64,000 nt of DNA, taken from contig NZ_FQXU01000007.1 in assembly GCF_900130055.1 (NCBI RefSeq), positions 71,512 through 135,511 on the forward strand, read 5' to 3'. Below the pieces are notes generated by a model. That model did not search any database, was not told the origin of the DNA, and worked only from the letters and a program-made list of their open reading frames with translations. Position numbers and translations under genes: made by a program. Of this stretch, positions 8,166 through 16,699 are shown piece after piece (position 1 is the first letter of the stretch; each line of letters begins with the position of its first letter). The DNA comes from Clostridium intestinale DSM 6191 (GTDB lineage: Bacteria > Bacillota > Clostridia > Clostridiales > Clostridiaceae).

Positions 8166-9239
8166 TTATATAACATAATCCTCTTGAATAAATACTTTGA
8201 TTTCTTTAGGTCTTATATATACCTCTTCGCCAATCTGTATCTTCAGTTGTGTATATACTTCCTTACTTAATTCAGCCTCTAAGTATTCCTCACTTTCTTC
8301 ACTCTTTAACTCTACATTTACTATAGATCCAACGGCTCTTACAAACAATACTTTTGCCTTTATAAACCCTTCTCGCCCACCATCTTTTATTATTTCGATA
8401 TTGTGAGGTCTAGCGTAACTTAATGCCTTTCCATCTTTTTTATCCTCATATTCTGGAGTTTCCAATTCTATATCTCCTATTTTAACCTTACCATTGTTTA
8501 CCCTGCCATGAAACAGATTAACGTTTCCTAAGAAGTTGTACACAAATGGATTAACTGGATTGTCGTATACTTCTTCTGGAGTTCCTATCTGTTCAATTTT
8601 CCCTTCATTTAGAACCACAATCCTATCAGCTACATCTAAAGCTTCTTCTTGATCATGAGTTACAAACACACTAGTTATATGATATTCATCATGAAGTCTT
8701 CTAAGCCATCGTCTTAAATCTTTTCTAACTTTAGCATCTAGCGCTCCAAACGGTTCATCTAATAATAATACCTTAGGCTCAACAGCTAATGCTCTTGCTA
8801 AGGCAATTCTCTGCCTTTGCCCCCCAGATAATTGACTTGGGTATCTATTTGCCATACCTTCCATCTTAACCAAAGATAGTAACTCAAGTACTTTGTCATT
8901 AATTTCTTTTTTACTTAATCTTTCTTTTCTTGGCTTAATTCTAAGGCCAAACGCTATATTTTCAAATACCGTCATATTTCTAAATAACGCATAATGTTGA
9001 AATACAAAACCTATATTCCTATCTTGGGTGTCTTTATTTGTATTATCTTCTCCATCAAAATATATTTGTCCAATATCTGCCGTTTCTAAACCAGCTATAA
9101 TCCTTAAAAGTGTAGTTTTTCCTGAGCCTGATGGTCCAAGAAGTGCTATAAGTTCTCCTGTATTAATCTTTAAATCTATATTATTAAGTGCCTTATAAGA
9201 ACCAAATTCTTTTGATATACCTTTTACATCAATGCTCAC
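8166..9239 (-). CDS. cysA: Sulfate/thiosulfate ABC transporter ATPase
   Basis: Cytosolic ATPase energising sulfate/thiosulfate import. The 357 residues carry Walker [10 protein letters not shown] (35-43), the signature [15 protein letters not shown], Walker [13 protein letters not shown], the switch [12 protein letters not shown] and a C-terminal TOBE-like regulatory domain of about 110 residues. Subfamily is fixed by context: it overlaps cysW by 11 bases in the order sbp-cysT-cysW-cysA, ending at a terminator. Molybdate ATPases are similar, but the Sbp-type binding protein points to sulfate. Confidence 0.93.
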   Translation of the reverse strand: MSIDVKGISKEFGSYKALNNIDLKINTGELIALLGPSGSGKTTLLRIIAGLETADIGQIYFDGEDNTNKDTQDRNIGFVFQHYALFRNMTVFENIAFGLRIKPRKERLSKKEINDKVLELLSLVKMEGMANRYPSQLSGGQRQRIALARALAVEPKVLLLDEPFGALDAKVRKDLRRWLRRLHDEYHITSVFVTHDQEEALDVADRIVVLNEGKIEQIGTPEEVYDNPVNPFVYNFLGNVNLFHGRVNNGKVKIGDIELETPEYEDKKDGKALSYARPHNIEIIKDGGREGFIKAKVLFVRAVGSIVNVELKSEESEEYLEAELSKEVYTQLKIQIGEEVYIRPKEIKVFIQEDYVI

Positions 9240-10134
9240 TTTTTACAACCCCTTCTTCATTAATGTTTAACTGACTAACCTTCCACTCCGATATATTCTT
9301 TATTATTAAATTAATCAAAGCAATTATTGTAAGTAGAGATGCTACAGCAAATGATGCTGAATATTGATATTCATTATATAAAATCTCTACATGCAGAGGG
9401 AGTGTGTTTGTAAGACCACGTATATGTCCTGAAACAACTGAAACTGCGCCAAATTCTCCTGCTGCTCGTGCTGTTGTTAAAATTACTCCATAAAATAATG
9501 CCCATTTTATATTGGGTAATGTCACTTTAAAAAATGTTTGCCATCCATTTGCTCCTAAAGTTAAAGCAGCTTCTTCTTCTGCCGTTCCTAAAGATTGCAT
9601 AAGAGGTATTAACTCCCTAGCAACAAACGGCATGGTTACAAATGTAGTTGCTATAATTATTCCTGGTGGTGCAAATATAATCTTTATATTATTGGCATTT
9701 AGAAAATCTGCAAAAAGACCATGGTTAGTACTAAAAAGTAATACAAATATTAATCCAGCTATAACTGGAGAAATAGCAAAAGGAATATCTAAAAGAGTAA
9801 GCAAAATACTTTTTCCCTTAAATTCAAATTTACCTAATGCCCAAGATGCTGCTAAGCCAAATATTGTGTTTATTGGTACAGCAACTAACACAGTTAATAA
9901 AGTTAGTCTTAATGCATCTAATGCCACTGGATCTGTTATAGCTTTGATATATAAATCGAAACCTTTCTCGAAGGCTTTTGCAAATACAGCAATTAAAGGT
10001 ATTATGAGTAGTAGCGTTAAATATATAAGTGCTATTGAAATAAGAATTATTTTTGTTAATTTACTTTCATCTGTAGATGAGTTGTTTTTTTGCTTGGATT
10101 TATTATTAATTCTTAATGATACATTCCCTGCCAT
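9229..10134 (-). CDS. cysW: Sulfate ABC transporter permease CysW
   Basis: A 301-residue inner-membrane permease with about six transmembrane segments. The binding-protein-dependent permease loop [24 protein letters not shown] (residues around 190-215) docks the ATPase; the following [17 protein letters not shown] is characteristic of CysW. It partners with CysT as a heterodimer. It starts 9 bases after cysT ends and overlaps cysA by 11 bases, so translation is probably coupled. Confidence 0.93.
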   Translation of the reverse strand: MAGNVSLRINNKSKQKNNSSTDESKLTKIILISIALIYLTLLLIIPLIAVFAKAFEKGFDLYIKAITDPVALDALRLTLLTVLVAVPINTIFGLAASWALGKFEFKGKSILLTLLDIPFAISPVIAGLIFVLLFSTNHGLFADFLNANNIKIIFAPPGIIIATTFVTMPFVARELIPLMQSLGTAEEEAALTLGANGWQTFFKVTLPNIKWALFYGVILTTARAAGEFGAVSVVSGHIRGLTNTLPLHVEILYNEYQYSASFAVASLLTIIALINLIIKNISEWKVSQLNINEEGVVKSEH

Positions 10135-10143
10135 GTTAACCTC

Positions 10144-10995
10144 CTATACTCTTGAATATCTCTTTGAATTCCACCATTGAAATATATTAATTAATAGTAG
10201 AATAAAAAAAGAAGTTATCAGAAGAACTGCCGCAATTGCACTTCCTCCAGCATAATCATATTGCTCTAGCTTAGTCCTTATAAGTAGAGGAGCTATTTCA
10301 GTTCTCATAGGCATATTCCCTGATATAAATACTACTGATCCATACTCTCCTAAGGCTCTTGAGAATGCTAGAGAAAATCCTGTAATTAAAGCTGGTGTTA
10401 TCTCTGGAAGTATTATCTTTATAAATGTTATTAATCTATTTGCACCTAAACTAGCAGCAGCTTCTTCAACTTCTCTTTCCAGATTTATTAATACAGGTTG
10501 TACAGTACGAACAACAAAAGGTAACCCTATGAAGGTTAATGCAACTATTATTCCTAAAGGTGTAAATGAAACTTTTATTCCTAATGGAGTTAAGAATTTT
10601 CCTATCCATCCATTTTCAGCATATAAAGTAGTTAATGCAATACCTGCAACTGCAGTTGGAAGTGCAAATGGAAGATCTACAATCCCATCTATAAGCTTTC
10701 TACCTGGAAAATCATATCTTACAAGAACCCAGGCTATTATAACACCAAAAATTGTATTTATAATCCCAGCTGCTAAGGATGTTCCAAAAGAAAGTTTATA
10801 TGCAGCCAATACTCTTTCGGAAGTGGCAGATTCTATGAAACCTTTTAATCCTAAAGATGAAGAATCAAAAAAAATCATTGAGACTGGAATTAAAACCAAC
10901 AAACTTATATACAAAACTGTAAATCCTAATGTTAAATTAAATCCTGGTAAAATACTTTGTTGCTTCAATTTTATTGATTTTGCTTTTAGACTCAT
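10144..10995 (-). CDS. cysT: Sulfate ABC transporter permease CysT
   Basis: A 283-residue inner-membrane permease. Visible are multiple hydrophobic segments, the docking loop REVEEAAASLGANRLITFIKI cut to its EAA core, and SRALGEYGSVVFISGN, typical of CysT/CysU. The start at 10995 (MSLKAKSIKL) is preferred because AGAGGTG sits 6 bases upstream; an in-frame GTG start nine bases earlier would consume that site. A strong perfect hairpin separates it from sbp upstream. Confidence 0.92.
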   Translation of the reverse strand: MSLKAKSIKLKQQSILPGFNLTLGFTVLYISLLVLIPVSMIFFDSSSLGLKGFIESATSERVLAAYKLSFGTSLAAGIINTIFGVIIAWVLVRYDFPGRKLIDGIVDLPFALPTAVAGIALTTLYAENGWIGKFLTPLGIKVSFTPLGIIVALTFIGLPFVVRTVQPVLINLEREVEEAAASLGANRLITFIKIILPEITPALITGFSLAFSRALGEYGSVVFISGNMPMRTEIAPLLIRTKLEQYDYAGGSAIAAVLLITSFFILLLINIFQWWNSKRYSRV

Positions 10996-11024
10996 AAAAA
11001 GCACCTCTTTGCTATTATTAATTC

Positions 11025-11051
11025 AAGAAGTAGTGATTTTCACTACTTCTT
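11025..11051 (-). other. Intercistronic hairpin between sbp and cysT
   Basis: Perfect 12-base arms AAGAAGTAGTGA and TCACTACTTCTT with a 3-base loop lie between the sbp stop codon and cysT. No U-run follows, so it is unlikely to be a simple terminator. By analogy with other ABC importers it may stabilise the upstream sbp message and give more binding protein than permease (inference). Confidence 0.65.
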
Positions 11052-11064
11052 ATTTATCTAACCT

Positions 11065-12111
11065 CTATTTTTTAGTATATATTTGATCAAAAGTTCCACC
11101 ATCATCAAAATGCTCTTTTTGTGCCTTATTCCATCCACCAAAAACATCGTCTATAGTAAATAAATTTATAGTTGGAAACTTCTGAGCATATTTTTTTGCT
11201 ACAGCTTCATTTCTTGGACGATAGAAGTTTTTTGCTGCAATTTCTTGTCCATCATCAGAATATAGATATTCTAAATAAGCTTCAGCAACTTCTCTAGTTC
11301 CTTTTTTATCAACATTTTTATCAACTACAGCAACTGGTGGTTCAGCTAATATACTTACTGAAGGAACTACTATATCGAATTTTCCTTCACCAAGTTCTTC
11401 AACAGATAAAAAAGCTTCATTCTCCCAGGCTACTAATACATCACCTATTCCACGTTCAACAAATGTAGTTGTTGCTCCTCTAGCCCCTGAGTCTAAAACA
11501 GGAACATTTGCAAATAACTGTTTTACAAAATCTTTAGCTTTCTCTTGACTTCCGCTATTTTTCTCTAGAGCATATCCCCAAGCTGCAAGGTAATTCCAAC
11601 GAGCTCCACCTGAAGTTTTAGGATTTGGAGTTATTACTTCTACACCAGGTTTAATTAAATCATCCCAATCCTTAATATTTTTAGGATTTCCTTTTCTAAC
11701 TAAAAAAACTATTGTTGATGTATATGGAGTAGAATTATTTGGCAATTTTGTTTGCCACTTTGGATCTATTTGTTCTCCTTTTCCATTAATAGAGTCAATA
11801 TCTGCTGCTAGCGCTAAAGTTACTACATCAGCATCTAACCCGTCTAATACCGATTTAGCCTGAGCTCCAGATCCTCCATGTGATTGCTTTATAGTTACTT
11901 CTTGCCCTTTCTTTTCTTTCCAATACTTCGCAAAAGCTTCATTAAACTGTGTATACAATTCTCTTGTTGGATCATAGGACACATTTAATAATTCTACGCT
12001 TCCATTTGAACTCTCTCCAGCTGAATTATTTTTACTACTGCAACCTGATAAAACCCCCAAAGTCAAAATTCCAGCTAAAAATACAACACCTATTTTTTTT
12101 CTTAACATCAT
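11065..12111 (-). CDS. sbp: Sulfate-binding lipoprotein
   Basis: Extracytoplasmic, lipid-anchored sulfate/thiosulfate receptor of the CysPTWA importer. It has 348 residues with an N-terminal lipoprotein signal: basic MMLRKKIG, hydrophobic core, lipobox LGVLSGC (lipidated Cys near residue 24). The mature part shows family motifs such as [19 protein letters not shown], the [20 protein letters not shown] stretch around residues 160-180, and GYARPRN-like [13 protein letters not shown]. First gene of the operon. Two adjacent ATGs are possible starts. Its leader of about 280 bases carries a tiny ORF ending Cys-Cys. Confidence 0.94.
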   Translation of the reverse strand: MMLRKKIGVVFLAGILTLGVLSGCSSKNNSAGESSNGSVELLNVSYDPTRELYTQFNEAFAKYWKEKKGQEVTIKQSHGGSGAQAKSVLDGLDADVVTLALAADIDSINGKGEQIDPKWQTKLPNNSTPYTSTIVFLVRKGNPKNIKDWDDLIKPGVEVITPNPKTSGGARWNYLAAWGYALEKNSGSQEKAKDFVKQLFANVPVLDSGARGATTTFVERGIGDVLVAWENEAFLSVEELGEGKFDIVVPSVSILAEPPVAVVDKNVDKKGTREVAEAYLEYLYSDDGQEIAAKNFYRPRNEAVAKKYAQKFPTINLFTIDDVFGGWNKAQKEHFDDGGTFDQIYTKK

Positions 12112-12294
12112 TAATCGCCCCTTTTATTATTTTATATTTTCCCTATTGATTTTCTATGAATTGCTATAAATAAAAAAGTAACGTATCTATTTCACCCTTT
12201 TTCTATAATCCCTATATAATTAATAGAGTATTGAGTAAAATAAATAGTACACTTTACTTGTACCTAGATTGTAATATTTATTTGATTTTTACTA

Positions 12295-12342
12295 TCAACA
12301 GCAATACATAGAATAACTAATTAAATATACTTTTTTAGCCAT
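12295..12342 (-). CDS. Possible Cys-codon leader peptide of the sulfate importer
   Basis: A 15-residue ORF, MAKKVYLISYSMYCC, ends in TGC TGT TGA. GAGGAG lies about 7 bases before its ATG. It sits between a promoter-like sequence near 12423 and sbp, about 185 bases upstream of the sbp start. Two consecutive Cys codons just before the stop, ahead of sulfur-uptake genes, fit a ribosome-stalling cysteine sensor. I see no GC-rich intrinsic terminator between it and sbp, so the mechanism, if real, is unclear. It is too short for family assignment. Confidence 0.5.
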   Translation of the reverse strand: MAKKVYLISYSMYCC

Positions 12343-12390
12343 AATATTACTCCTCATATTATTAATTCATATTATTCCTACTTTTAATAT

Positions 12391-12408
12391 ATGAATAATA
12401 TTATTCAT
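12391..12408. promoter_or_regulatory. 18-bp perfect palindrome in the sbp promoter
   Basis: ATGAATAATATTATTCAT is its own reverse complement. It overlaps or closely follows the -10 region of the probable sbp promoter, an operator-like position. The neighbouring Rrf2-family regulator is a candidate ligand, but its AT-only composition lowers specificity. Confidence 0.45.
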
Positions 12409-12428
12409 CAAAATGGTCAAGTTGTCAA
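12392..12428 (-). promoter_or_regulatory. Putative promoter of the sulfate importer
   Basis: Minus-strand TTGACA at 12423-12428, and a second TTGACC at 12415-12420. Candidate -10 boxes AATAAT or TATTCA lie 17 bases from each. Which pair is used cannot be decided by eye. Confidence 0.45.
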
Positions 12429-12449
12429 GTAATTCCTAAAACTTTTAAA

Positions 12450-12484
12450 AAATAAAATGAGTACCCTTTACGGATACTCATTTG
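12450..12484 (-). terminator. Terminator of the Rrf2 regulator gene
   Basis: Minus-strand AAATGAGTATCC and GG-TACTCATTT (one bulged base) form a stem followed by TATTTTTT, directly after the stop codon. Confidence 0.8.
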
Positions 12485-12886
12485 TTAAATTAAATCTTTA
12501 ATTGTTGTATTTTCTAACTTTTCAGATATGTAATCTCTAATATCTCTAAAAACCTTAATTAGATTTTGATTTTGCTCAATTGGTGAATTTTCATAAAAAT
12601 ATTCACTTACTGATTCTACTGGAGCTAAGGCCCCATCCATAAGTCTTATAATTTCAGCTAATGTTATTTCTTCTGGTGCTTTTGAAAGTTTATATCCTCC
12701 ACTTATTCCTCTAACTGCTCTTACGTACCCAGTACCTTTAAGTAAAGACAATATCTGTTCCAAATATCTTTTAGGTATATCATTTTCTTCTGATATTTCA
12801 GACGCATTTACAAGTTTAATATTGTAGTTTCTTCCTAAGTGAATTAATGCCAAACACGCATATTCACCTTTTCTAGATAGCTTCAA
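12485..12886 (-). CDS. Rrf2-family transcriptional regulator (CymR/IscR-like)
   Basis: A 133-residue winged-helix DNA-binding regulator. It begins MKLSRKGEYACLALIHL, has the recognition-helix region ENDIPKRYLEQILSLLKGTGYVRAVRG and the wing GGYKLSK, all standard Rrf2 features. No cysteine triad is visible, so it probably does not bind an Fe-S cluster like IscR; it resembles CymR, the cysteine-metabolism repressor of Firmicutes. Position next to the sulfate importer fits that role (inference). The start is TTG at 12886 with AAGAGGT upstream. A 12-base inverted repeat lies in its promoter. Confidence 0.88.
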   Translation of the reverse strand: MKLSRKGEYACLALIHLGRNYNIKLVNASEISEENDIPKRYLEQILSLLKGTGYVRAVRGISGGYKLSKAPEEITLAEIIRLMDGALAPVESVSEYFYENSPIEQNQNLIKVFRDIRDYISEKLENTTIKDLI

Positions 12887-12907
12887 ATTTATTACCTCTT
12901 ATCATAA

Positions 12908-12938
12908 ATTATTGTAAACTTAGTTTGTTTACAATAAT
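12908..12938. promoter_or_regulatory. Operator-like inverted repeat upstream of the Rrf2 regulator
   Basis: ATTATTGTAAAC and GTTTACAATAAT are perfect 12-base arms with a 7-base spacer. The repeat lies 20 to 50 bases before the TTG start and abuts a TATAAT on the minus strand, suggesting autoregulation. Confidence 0.6.
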
Positions 12939-12976
12939 TATATACTTATTCTTTAGATAGAATCAAGAGCTCTTTA

Positions 12977-13357
12977 TTATATTAGCTTTTCTTCCCTTAA
13001 AGAAATAATTACATCCATTTGGAAGTTATACTTTTTTCCATATCCCCCCATAACCTTTATCCATAATAAACTTTCATTTTCACAAAGAACTGGATCCTCA
13101 TTAATTAATTTTAGTCCTTTAATAGCATACTGCTTATTCATTTTGGACTTTGTATATTTACCCTTTTTTATTCCTTTAATCAAACCTTCTTCACATAACC
13201 CTAAAAAAATTCCTTTTGGACATTTTTTAGTTTGATTTACTGTTTTATTGCCAAAGATTTCAACAACTGCTTTTTCCCAAGCATCATCAGGAGAAATTTC
13301 AGGATTTTTTTGTATTAAATTTACGGCCTTAATAGCTGTTTGACCATACTTACCCAA
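12977..13357 (-). CDS. Uncharacterised protein resembling the DUF6979 family
   Basis: A 126-residue soluble protein of unknown function. The N-terminal GKYGQTAIKAVNLIQ, the central KKCPKGIFLGLCEEGLIKGI and NKQYAIKGLKLI resemble proteins annotated DUF6979; I know no biochemical role. The start at TTG 13357 (MGKYGQ) is preferred because GGAGG lies 8 bases upstream; a TTG two codons earlier is too close to it. It stands upstream of the Rrf2 regulator on the same strand, with a 90-base gap holding an operator-like repeat. Confidence 0.7.
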   Translation of the reverse strand: MGKYGQTAIKAVNLIQKNPEISPDDAWEKAVVEIFGNKTVNQTKKCPKGIFLGLCEEGLIKGIKKGKYTKSKMNKQYAIKGLKLINEDPVLCENESLLWIKVMGGYGKKYNFQMDVIISLREEKLI

Positions 13358-13518
13358 ATGCAAATACCTCCAATAGTAATATTACTATAATTTTAACAGT
13401 AACCTTGTCTAAATAAAAGAATTTATATAAACCTTACATTGCATGTATTATATTTCATATGATATATTAAAGGTAAATTATGCAGGGCTAATCAAAGGCT
13501 AAAATAGGGGGCAATATT

Positions 13519-15288
13519 ATGAACATAGTTGAGAATTTTATGAAGCATTACACAGAAGAGTTTGATTTTTATAGAGAAGCATCTAGACTTTGCTCTCAAA
13601 TATGTGAAACTAATATGGAGCAGATGGGTATCAGGGCTATTGTTACTAATCGTGCAAAAAAAATAGAAAGACTTAGAGATAAACTAGAAAAGAGAAACTT
13701 TCATAAAAACTATTCTTCCTTCGAAGATATTAATGAAGATATTGTAGATTTTTCTGGGGTTCGTATCGCGCTTTACTTCCCTGGAGACTTAAATAAAGTT
13801 CAACAATTTATAGAATCAAACTTTGAAATTAAGGAATTCAAATCTTTTCCTGAAGATATTGAAAATCCAGATCCTCAAAAACGTGACTATAAAAAGCGTT
13901 TCTCTGGTTATTGGGCTACTCACTACAGAGTTTATTTAAAAAGCAAAGATTTAACTGGTGATTTAAAAAAGTATTCCAATGCTCTTATAGAAATTCAAAT
14001 CGCTTCTGCACTTATGCTTGCTTGGGCTGAAGTTGAACATGATTTAATCTATAAGCCTTTTAGCGGGAAATTATCTTATGAAGAATATCAAATTCTAGAT
14101 GAACTTAATGGCCTTGTTCTAGCTGGTGAAATTGCTCTTGAACGTCTTCAAAAAGCAGTAAGAACAAGAGTAAGTGAAGCTGGGAAGGAATTTAATAATC
14201 ATTATGAACTTGCTATGTTTCTCTACAACCAATTAGGATCTGTCAGCGAAGAAACTCAAAGAGAAATTGTTTTAGGACGTGTAGATTTATTATTTAATTG
14301 TTTAAAATCTTCTAATTTTAACAAACCAGAATATCTAAAAGAGTTTCTTGTTGGAATTAATTCAAATACCAAAACTCGCTCAATCGTTGATCAGATTATG
14401 GACAGAATTAGAGAACTTAACCCTAGTTTGTATGAAAGTTATTTAAATGTTAAACAAAATGAAGAACTAAAATATCAGATGGATACCCTTCAAATGAATC
14501 GTGAAAATGGCAATAGTCAAGGAGAAGCTAACACTTTAGCTAATATAGGCTATATATATAGCTCAAAAGAAAACTATGATGAAGCTATCAATTACTTTAC
14601 TCAAGCTGTTCAGCTTAATAATGAAATTGGTAGTAGGCAGGGGGAAGCTAATCAGCTTCTAAACTTAGGAGCAACTTATAAGCTAAAAGGAGATTTAGAA
14701 AAAGCACTTAAATTTTCAAATGAATCTTTAAAAATACATATACAAATTTCTTATAAACAAGGTCAAGCTAATGCTCTTGGAAATATAGGAAACATACTAT
14801 GTTCATATAATAATTTTAGCGATGCTTTAAAATATTACAACGATGCACTTGAAATATACAAAGAAACAGAATATAAACGTGGTATAGCTGTTCAACTTAA
14901 TAATATTGCATCTGTATTTAAGAATCAAAATAATGTAAGTGAAGCATTAAACTATTATAACGAAGCTCTATATGTTTGTAGAGATAGTGACTATAAACAA
15001 GTTGAAGCAGATACTCTTTATAACATAGGACAACTATATCAAAGCACAAATTATTTAGATACAGCTTTAAATTATTATAATGAAGCACTTAATCTTCAAG
15101 AAAGTACTGGAAGCCAAAAGTTAAAGGCCAATATTCTTATAAGTATAGGAGATCTTCTTTATAATAAATCTAATTGTTTAGAAGCCAGCAAATACTATGA
15201 AAATGCTCTAAAAATTTATAATCTGATAGAATTTGAATCTGGAGAAGAGGTTGTTCTTGAAAAAATAAATAACTTAAATATAATTTAA
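13519..15288 (+). CDS. RelA/SpoT-domain protein with C-terminal TPR repeats
   Basis: A 589-residue cytosolic protein. Residues about 40-230 form a RelA/SpoT nucleotidyltransferase-like domain: DFSGVRIALYF (Asp77), FSGYWATHYRVYL, and LIEIQIAS (Glu158) followed by AWAEVEHDLIYKP. The Asp and Glu positions match the catalytic pair of (p)ppGpp synthetases, so activity is possible. No HD hydrolase domain is present. Residues about 330-580 are some six TPR units spaced by 40 residues (for example ANTLANIGYIYSSKENYDEA), a protein- or peptide-binding solenoid. It is a lone gene with GGGGG before the ATG and a strong shared terminator after. Pairing of alarmone synthetase and TPR suggests ligand-gated signalling (inference). 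Confidence 0.88.
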   Translation: MNIVENFMKHYTEEFDFYREASRLCSQICETNMEQMGIRAIVTNRAKKIERLRDKLEKRNFHKNYSSFEDINEDIVDFSGVRIALYFPGDLNKVQQFIESNFEIKEFKSFPEDIENPDPQKRDYKKRFSGYWATHYRVYLKSKDLTGDLKKYSNALIEIQIASALMLAWAEVEHDLIYKPFSGKLSYEEYQILDELNGLVLAGEIALERLQKAVRTRVSEAGKEFNNHYELAMFLYNQLGSVSEETQREIVLGRVDLLFNCLKSSNFNKPEYLKEFLVGINSNTKTRSIVDQIMDRIRELNPSLYESYLNVKQNEELKYQMDTLQMNRENGNSQGEANTLANIGYIYSSKENYDEAINYFTQAVQLNNEIGSRQGEANQLLNLGATYKLKGDLEKALKFSNESLKIHIQISYKQGQANALGNIGNILCSYNNFSDALKYYNDALEIYKETEYKRGIAVQLNNIASVFKNQNNVSEALNYYNEALYVCRDSDYKQVEADTLYNIGQLYQSTNYLDTALNYYNEALNLQESTGSQKLKANILISIGDLLYNKSNCLEASKYYENALKIYNLIEFESGEEVVLEKINNLNII

Positions 15289-15310
15289 ATTATTGCTTTT
15301 ATAGATATAT

Positions 15311-15349
15311 AAAAAGCATTCTAAAAACTTAATTTTTAGAATGCTTTTT
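15311..15349. terminator. Bidirectional terminator
   Basis: Perfect 17-base arms AAAAAGCATTCTAAAAA and TTTTTAGAATGCTTTTT with a 5-base loop lie between convergent genes. U-runs exist on both strands. Confidence 0.9.
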
Positions 15350-15354
15350 TTAAT

Positions 15355-16677
15355 CTAACCTAAATACCAATATTCTCTATTGTGTTCCATTAAATCATCT
15401 AAAACAGATTTTGCTTTTTGAGGATCTACAACAGTTCTATTTAAAGTTAAAGCTTGAAGAGCTTTGGTATAATTTTTTTCTAAACATGACTCTACTGTCA
15501 AAAGTTCGTAGGCATGTTGTCCTTCCATTAGGCCCTTATAAAATGGCTTTATTTCTCCATACTTATAAGGATTCGCTCCCTCTTTTCCAACAGTTCCAGC
15601 AACTTCCACTATGGCGTCTTTACTGAAATTTGTAATAATATCATGGTTTCTGCTCATAAGTATAAACTCATTGTGCAAATCATAAGCTATTGATTCTGCT
15701 AATTCAACCATTAAGTCCCCAAAAACACTGTTAGTTATAATTTCTACCTCTTCTATTGATTCTGCTCCAATTGCTTTAGAACATATTTCCCATACTTCCT
15801 TTTCTCTAGAATCTTTTGCTTCATCTGCCCTTGTATAATTTGGATCGCTTTCTTTAACTATTTCTTCTGGGAAAAAGTAATATTGTAAATAAGTAGTTGG
15901 AATATACTCATCAAAAAAATTCATATATTTATTTACCCTAAGATAGGTATCTAACCAAGACTTAGAACGTTGTTCTGCATTATATGGTTTAAAATCATAG
16001 TCTCTTAAATAACTTCTCAGATAGTCAAAATAGTCTTTTCCATCTACATCTTTAAGTTCTGTAAACCACCCAAAATGATTTAGTCCAAAATAAGTTGCTC
16101 TTAAATTTTTCTGTTTAACTCCTAGTATCTTAGCATAAGATCTCATAAGTGAATAAGGTTGATCACATAGATTCAATATTCTTTTGTCGTTTGGGAATAC
16201 TTTATCCAAAGCAAGGGCAACTATTGCCGCTGGATTTGTATAATTAAGTATCCAAGTCTCCTTTGAATGTTTACGCACTTGATTAACCATTTCTATCATG
16301 GCATCAATAGATCTCATACCATAGGCAAACCCTCCAGGACCACAAGTTTCTTGTCCCACCAAACCATATTTTAAAGGAATTTTTTCATCTAGGCTTCTCA
16401 TTTCATTTTTTCCTGCACGCATTTGACAAAATACAAAATCAGTGTCTTCATAAGCTGTATCTGAATCTGTAGTAAAGACTACCTCTGTGTTGCTAGAATA
16501 GCTCTTAAGTACTAGTCTTATATAATCTTCCATTTTTGATGTTCTTTCATTATCTATATCATAGAAAATTATCTTCTTAAGTGGAAATCTATCTCTTAAT
16601 TTAACTAAACTTCCTACTAATGCTGGAGTTCTAGCACTTCCTGCTCCTGTTATTGTTATTATATTACTACTTCTCAT
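15355..16677 (-). CDS. malH: 6-phospho-alpha-glucosidase (GH4, MalH/GlvA type)
   Basis: Cytosolic NAD+- and metal-dependent glycosidase that hydrolyses 6-phospho-alpha-glucosides delivered by a PTS. The 440 residues have an N-terminal Rossmann GAGSARTPALVGSL, the conserved GPGGFAYGMRSI, NYTNPAA and a CDxP motif (NLCDQP). In GH4 the CDxP form is associated with alpha-6-P-glucosidases, whereas CNxP marks the beta enzymes. It lies 22 bases after the PTS EIICB gene, forming a two-gene maltose/alpha-glucoside uptake operon. Confidence 0.92.
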   Translation of the reverse strand: MRSSNIITITGAGSARTPALVGSLVKLRDRFPLKKIIFYDIDNERTSKMEDYIRLVLKSYSSNTEVVFTTDSDTAYEDTDFVFCQMRAGKNEMRSLDEKIPLKYGLVGQETCGPGGFAYGMRSIDAMIEMVNQVRKHSKETWILNYTNPAAIVALALDKVFPNDKRILNLCDQPYSLMRSYAKILGVKQKNLRATYFGLNHFGWFTELKDVDGKDYFDYLRSYLRDYDFKPYNAEQRSKSWLDTYLRVNKYMNFFDEYIPTTYLQYYFFPEEIVKESDPNYTRADEAKDSREKEVWEICSKAIGAESIEEVEIITNSVFGDLMVELAESIAYDLHNEFILMSRNHDIITNFSKDAIVEVAGTVGKEGANPYKYGEIKPFYKGLMEGQHAYELLTVESCLEKNYTKALQALTLNRTVVDPQKAKSVLDDLMEHNREYWYLG

Positions 16678-16699
16678 ATCTGTCCTCCATTAATTTTAT

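Noticed and set aside
9512..10180. Long open frame on the plus strand
   Set aside because: It is antisense to the cysW coding region, lacks a ribosome binding site and resembles no protein.
12112..12484. SAM (S-box) riboswitch in the sulfate importer leader
   Set aside because: No conserved S-box core such as GAGGGA or GGCAACC could be found; the region is AT-rich with only the Cys mini-ORF and palindrome.
13519..15288. Toxin-antitoxin pair with a RelA-like toxin
   Set aside because: No small antitoxin gene is adjacent on either side; the gene is monocistronic with its own terminator.
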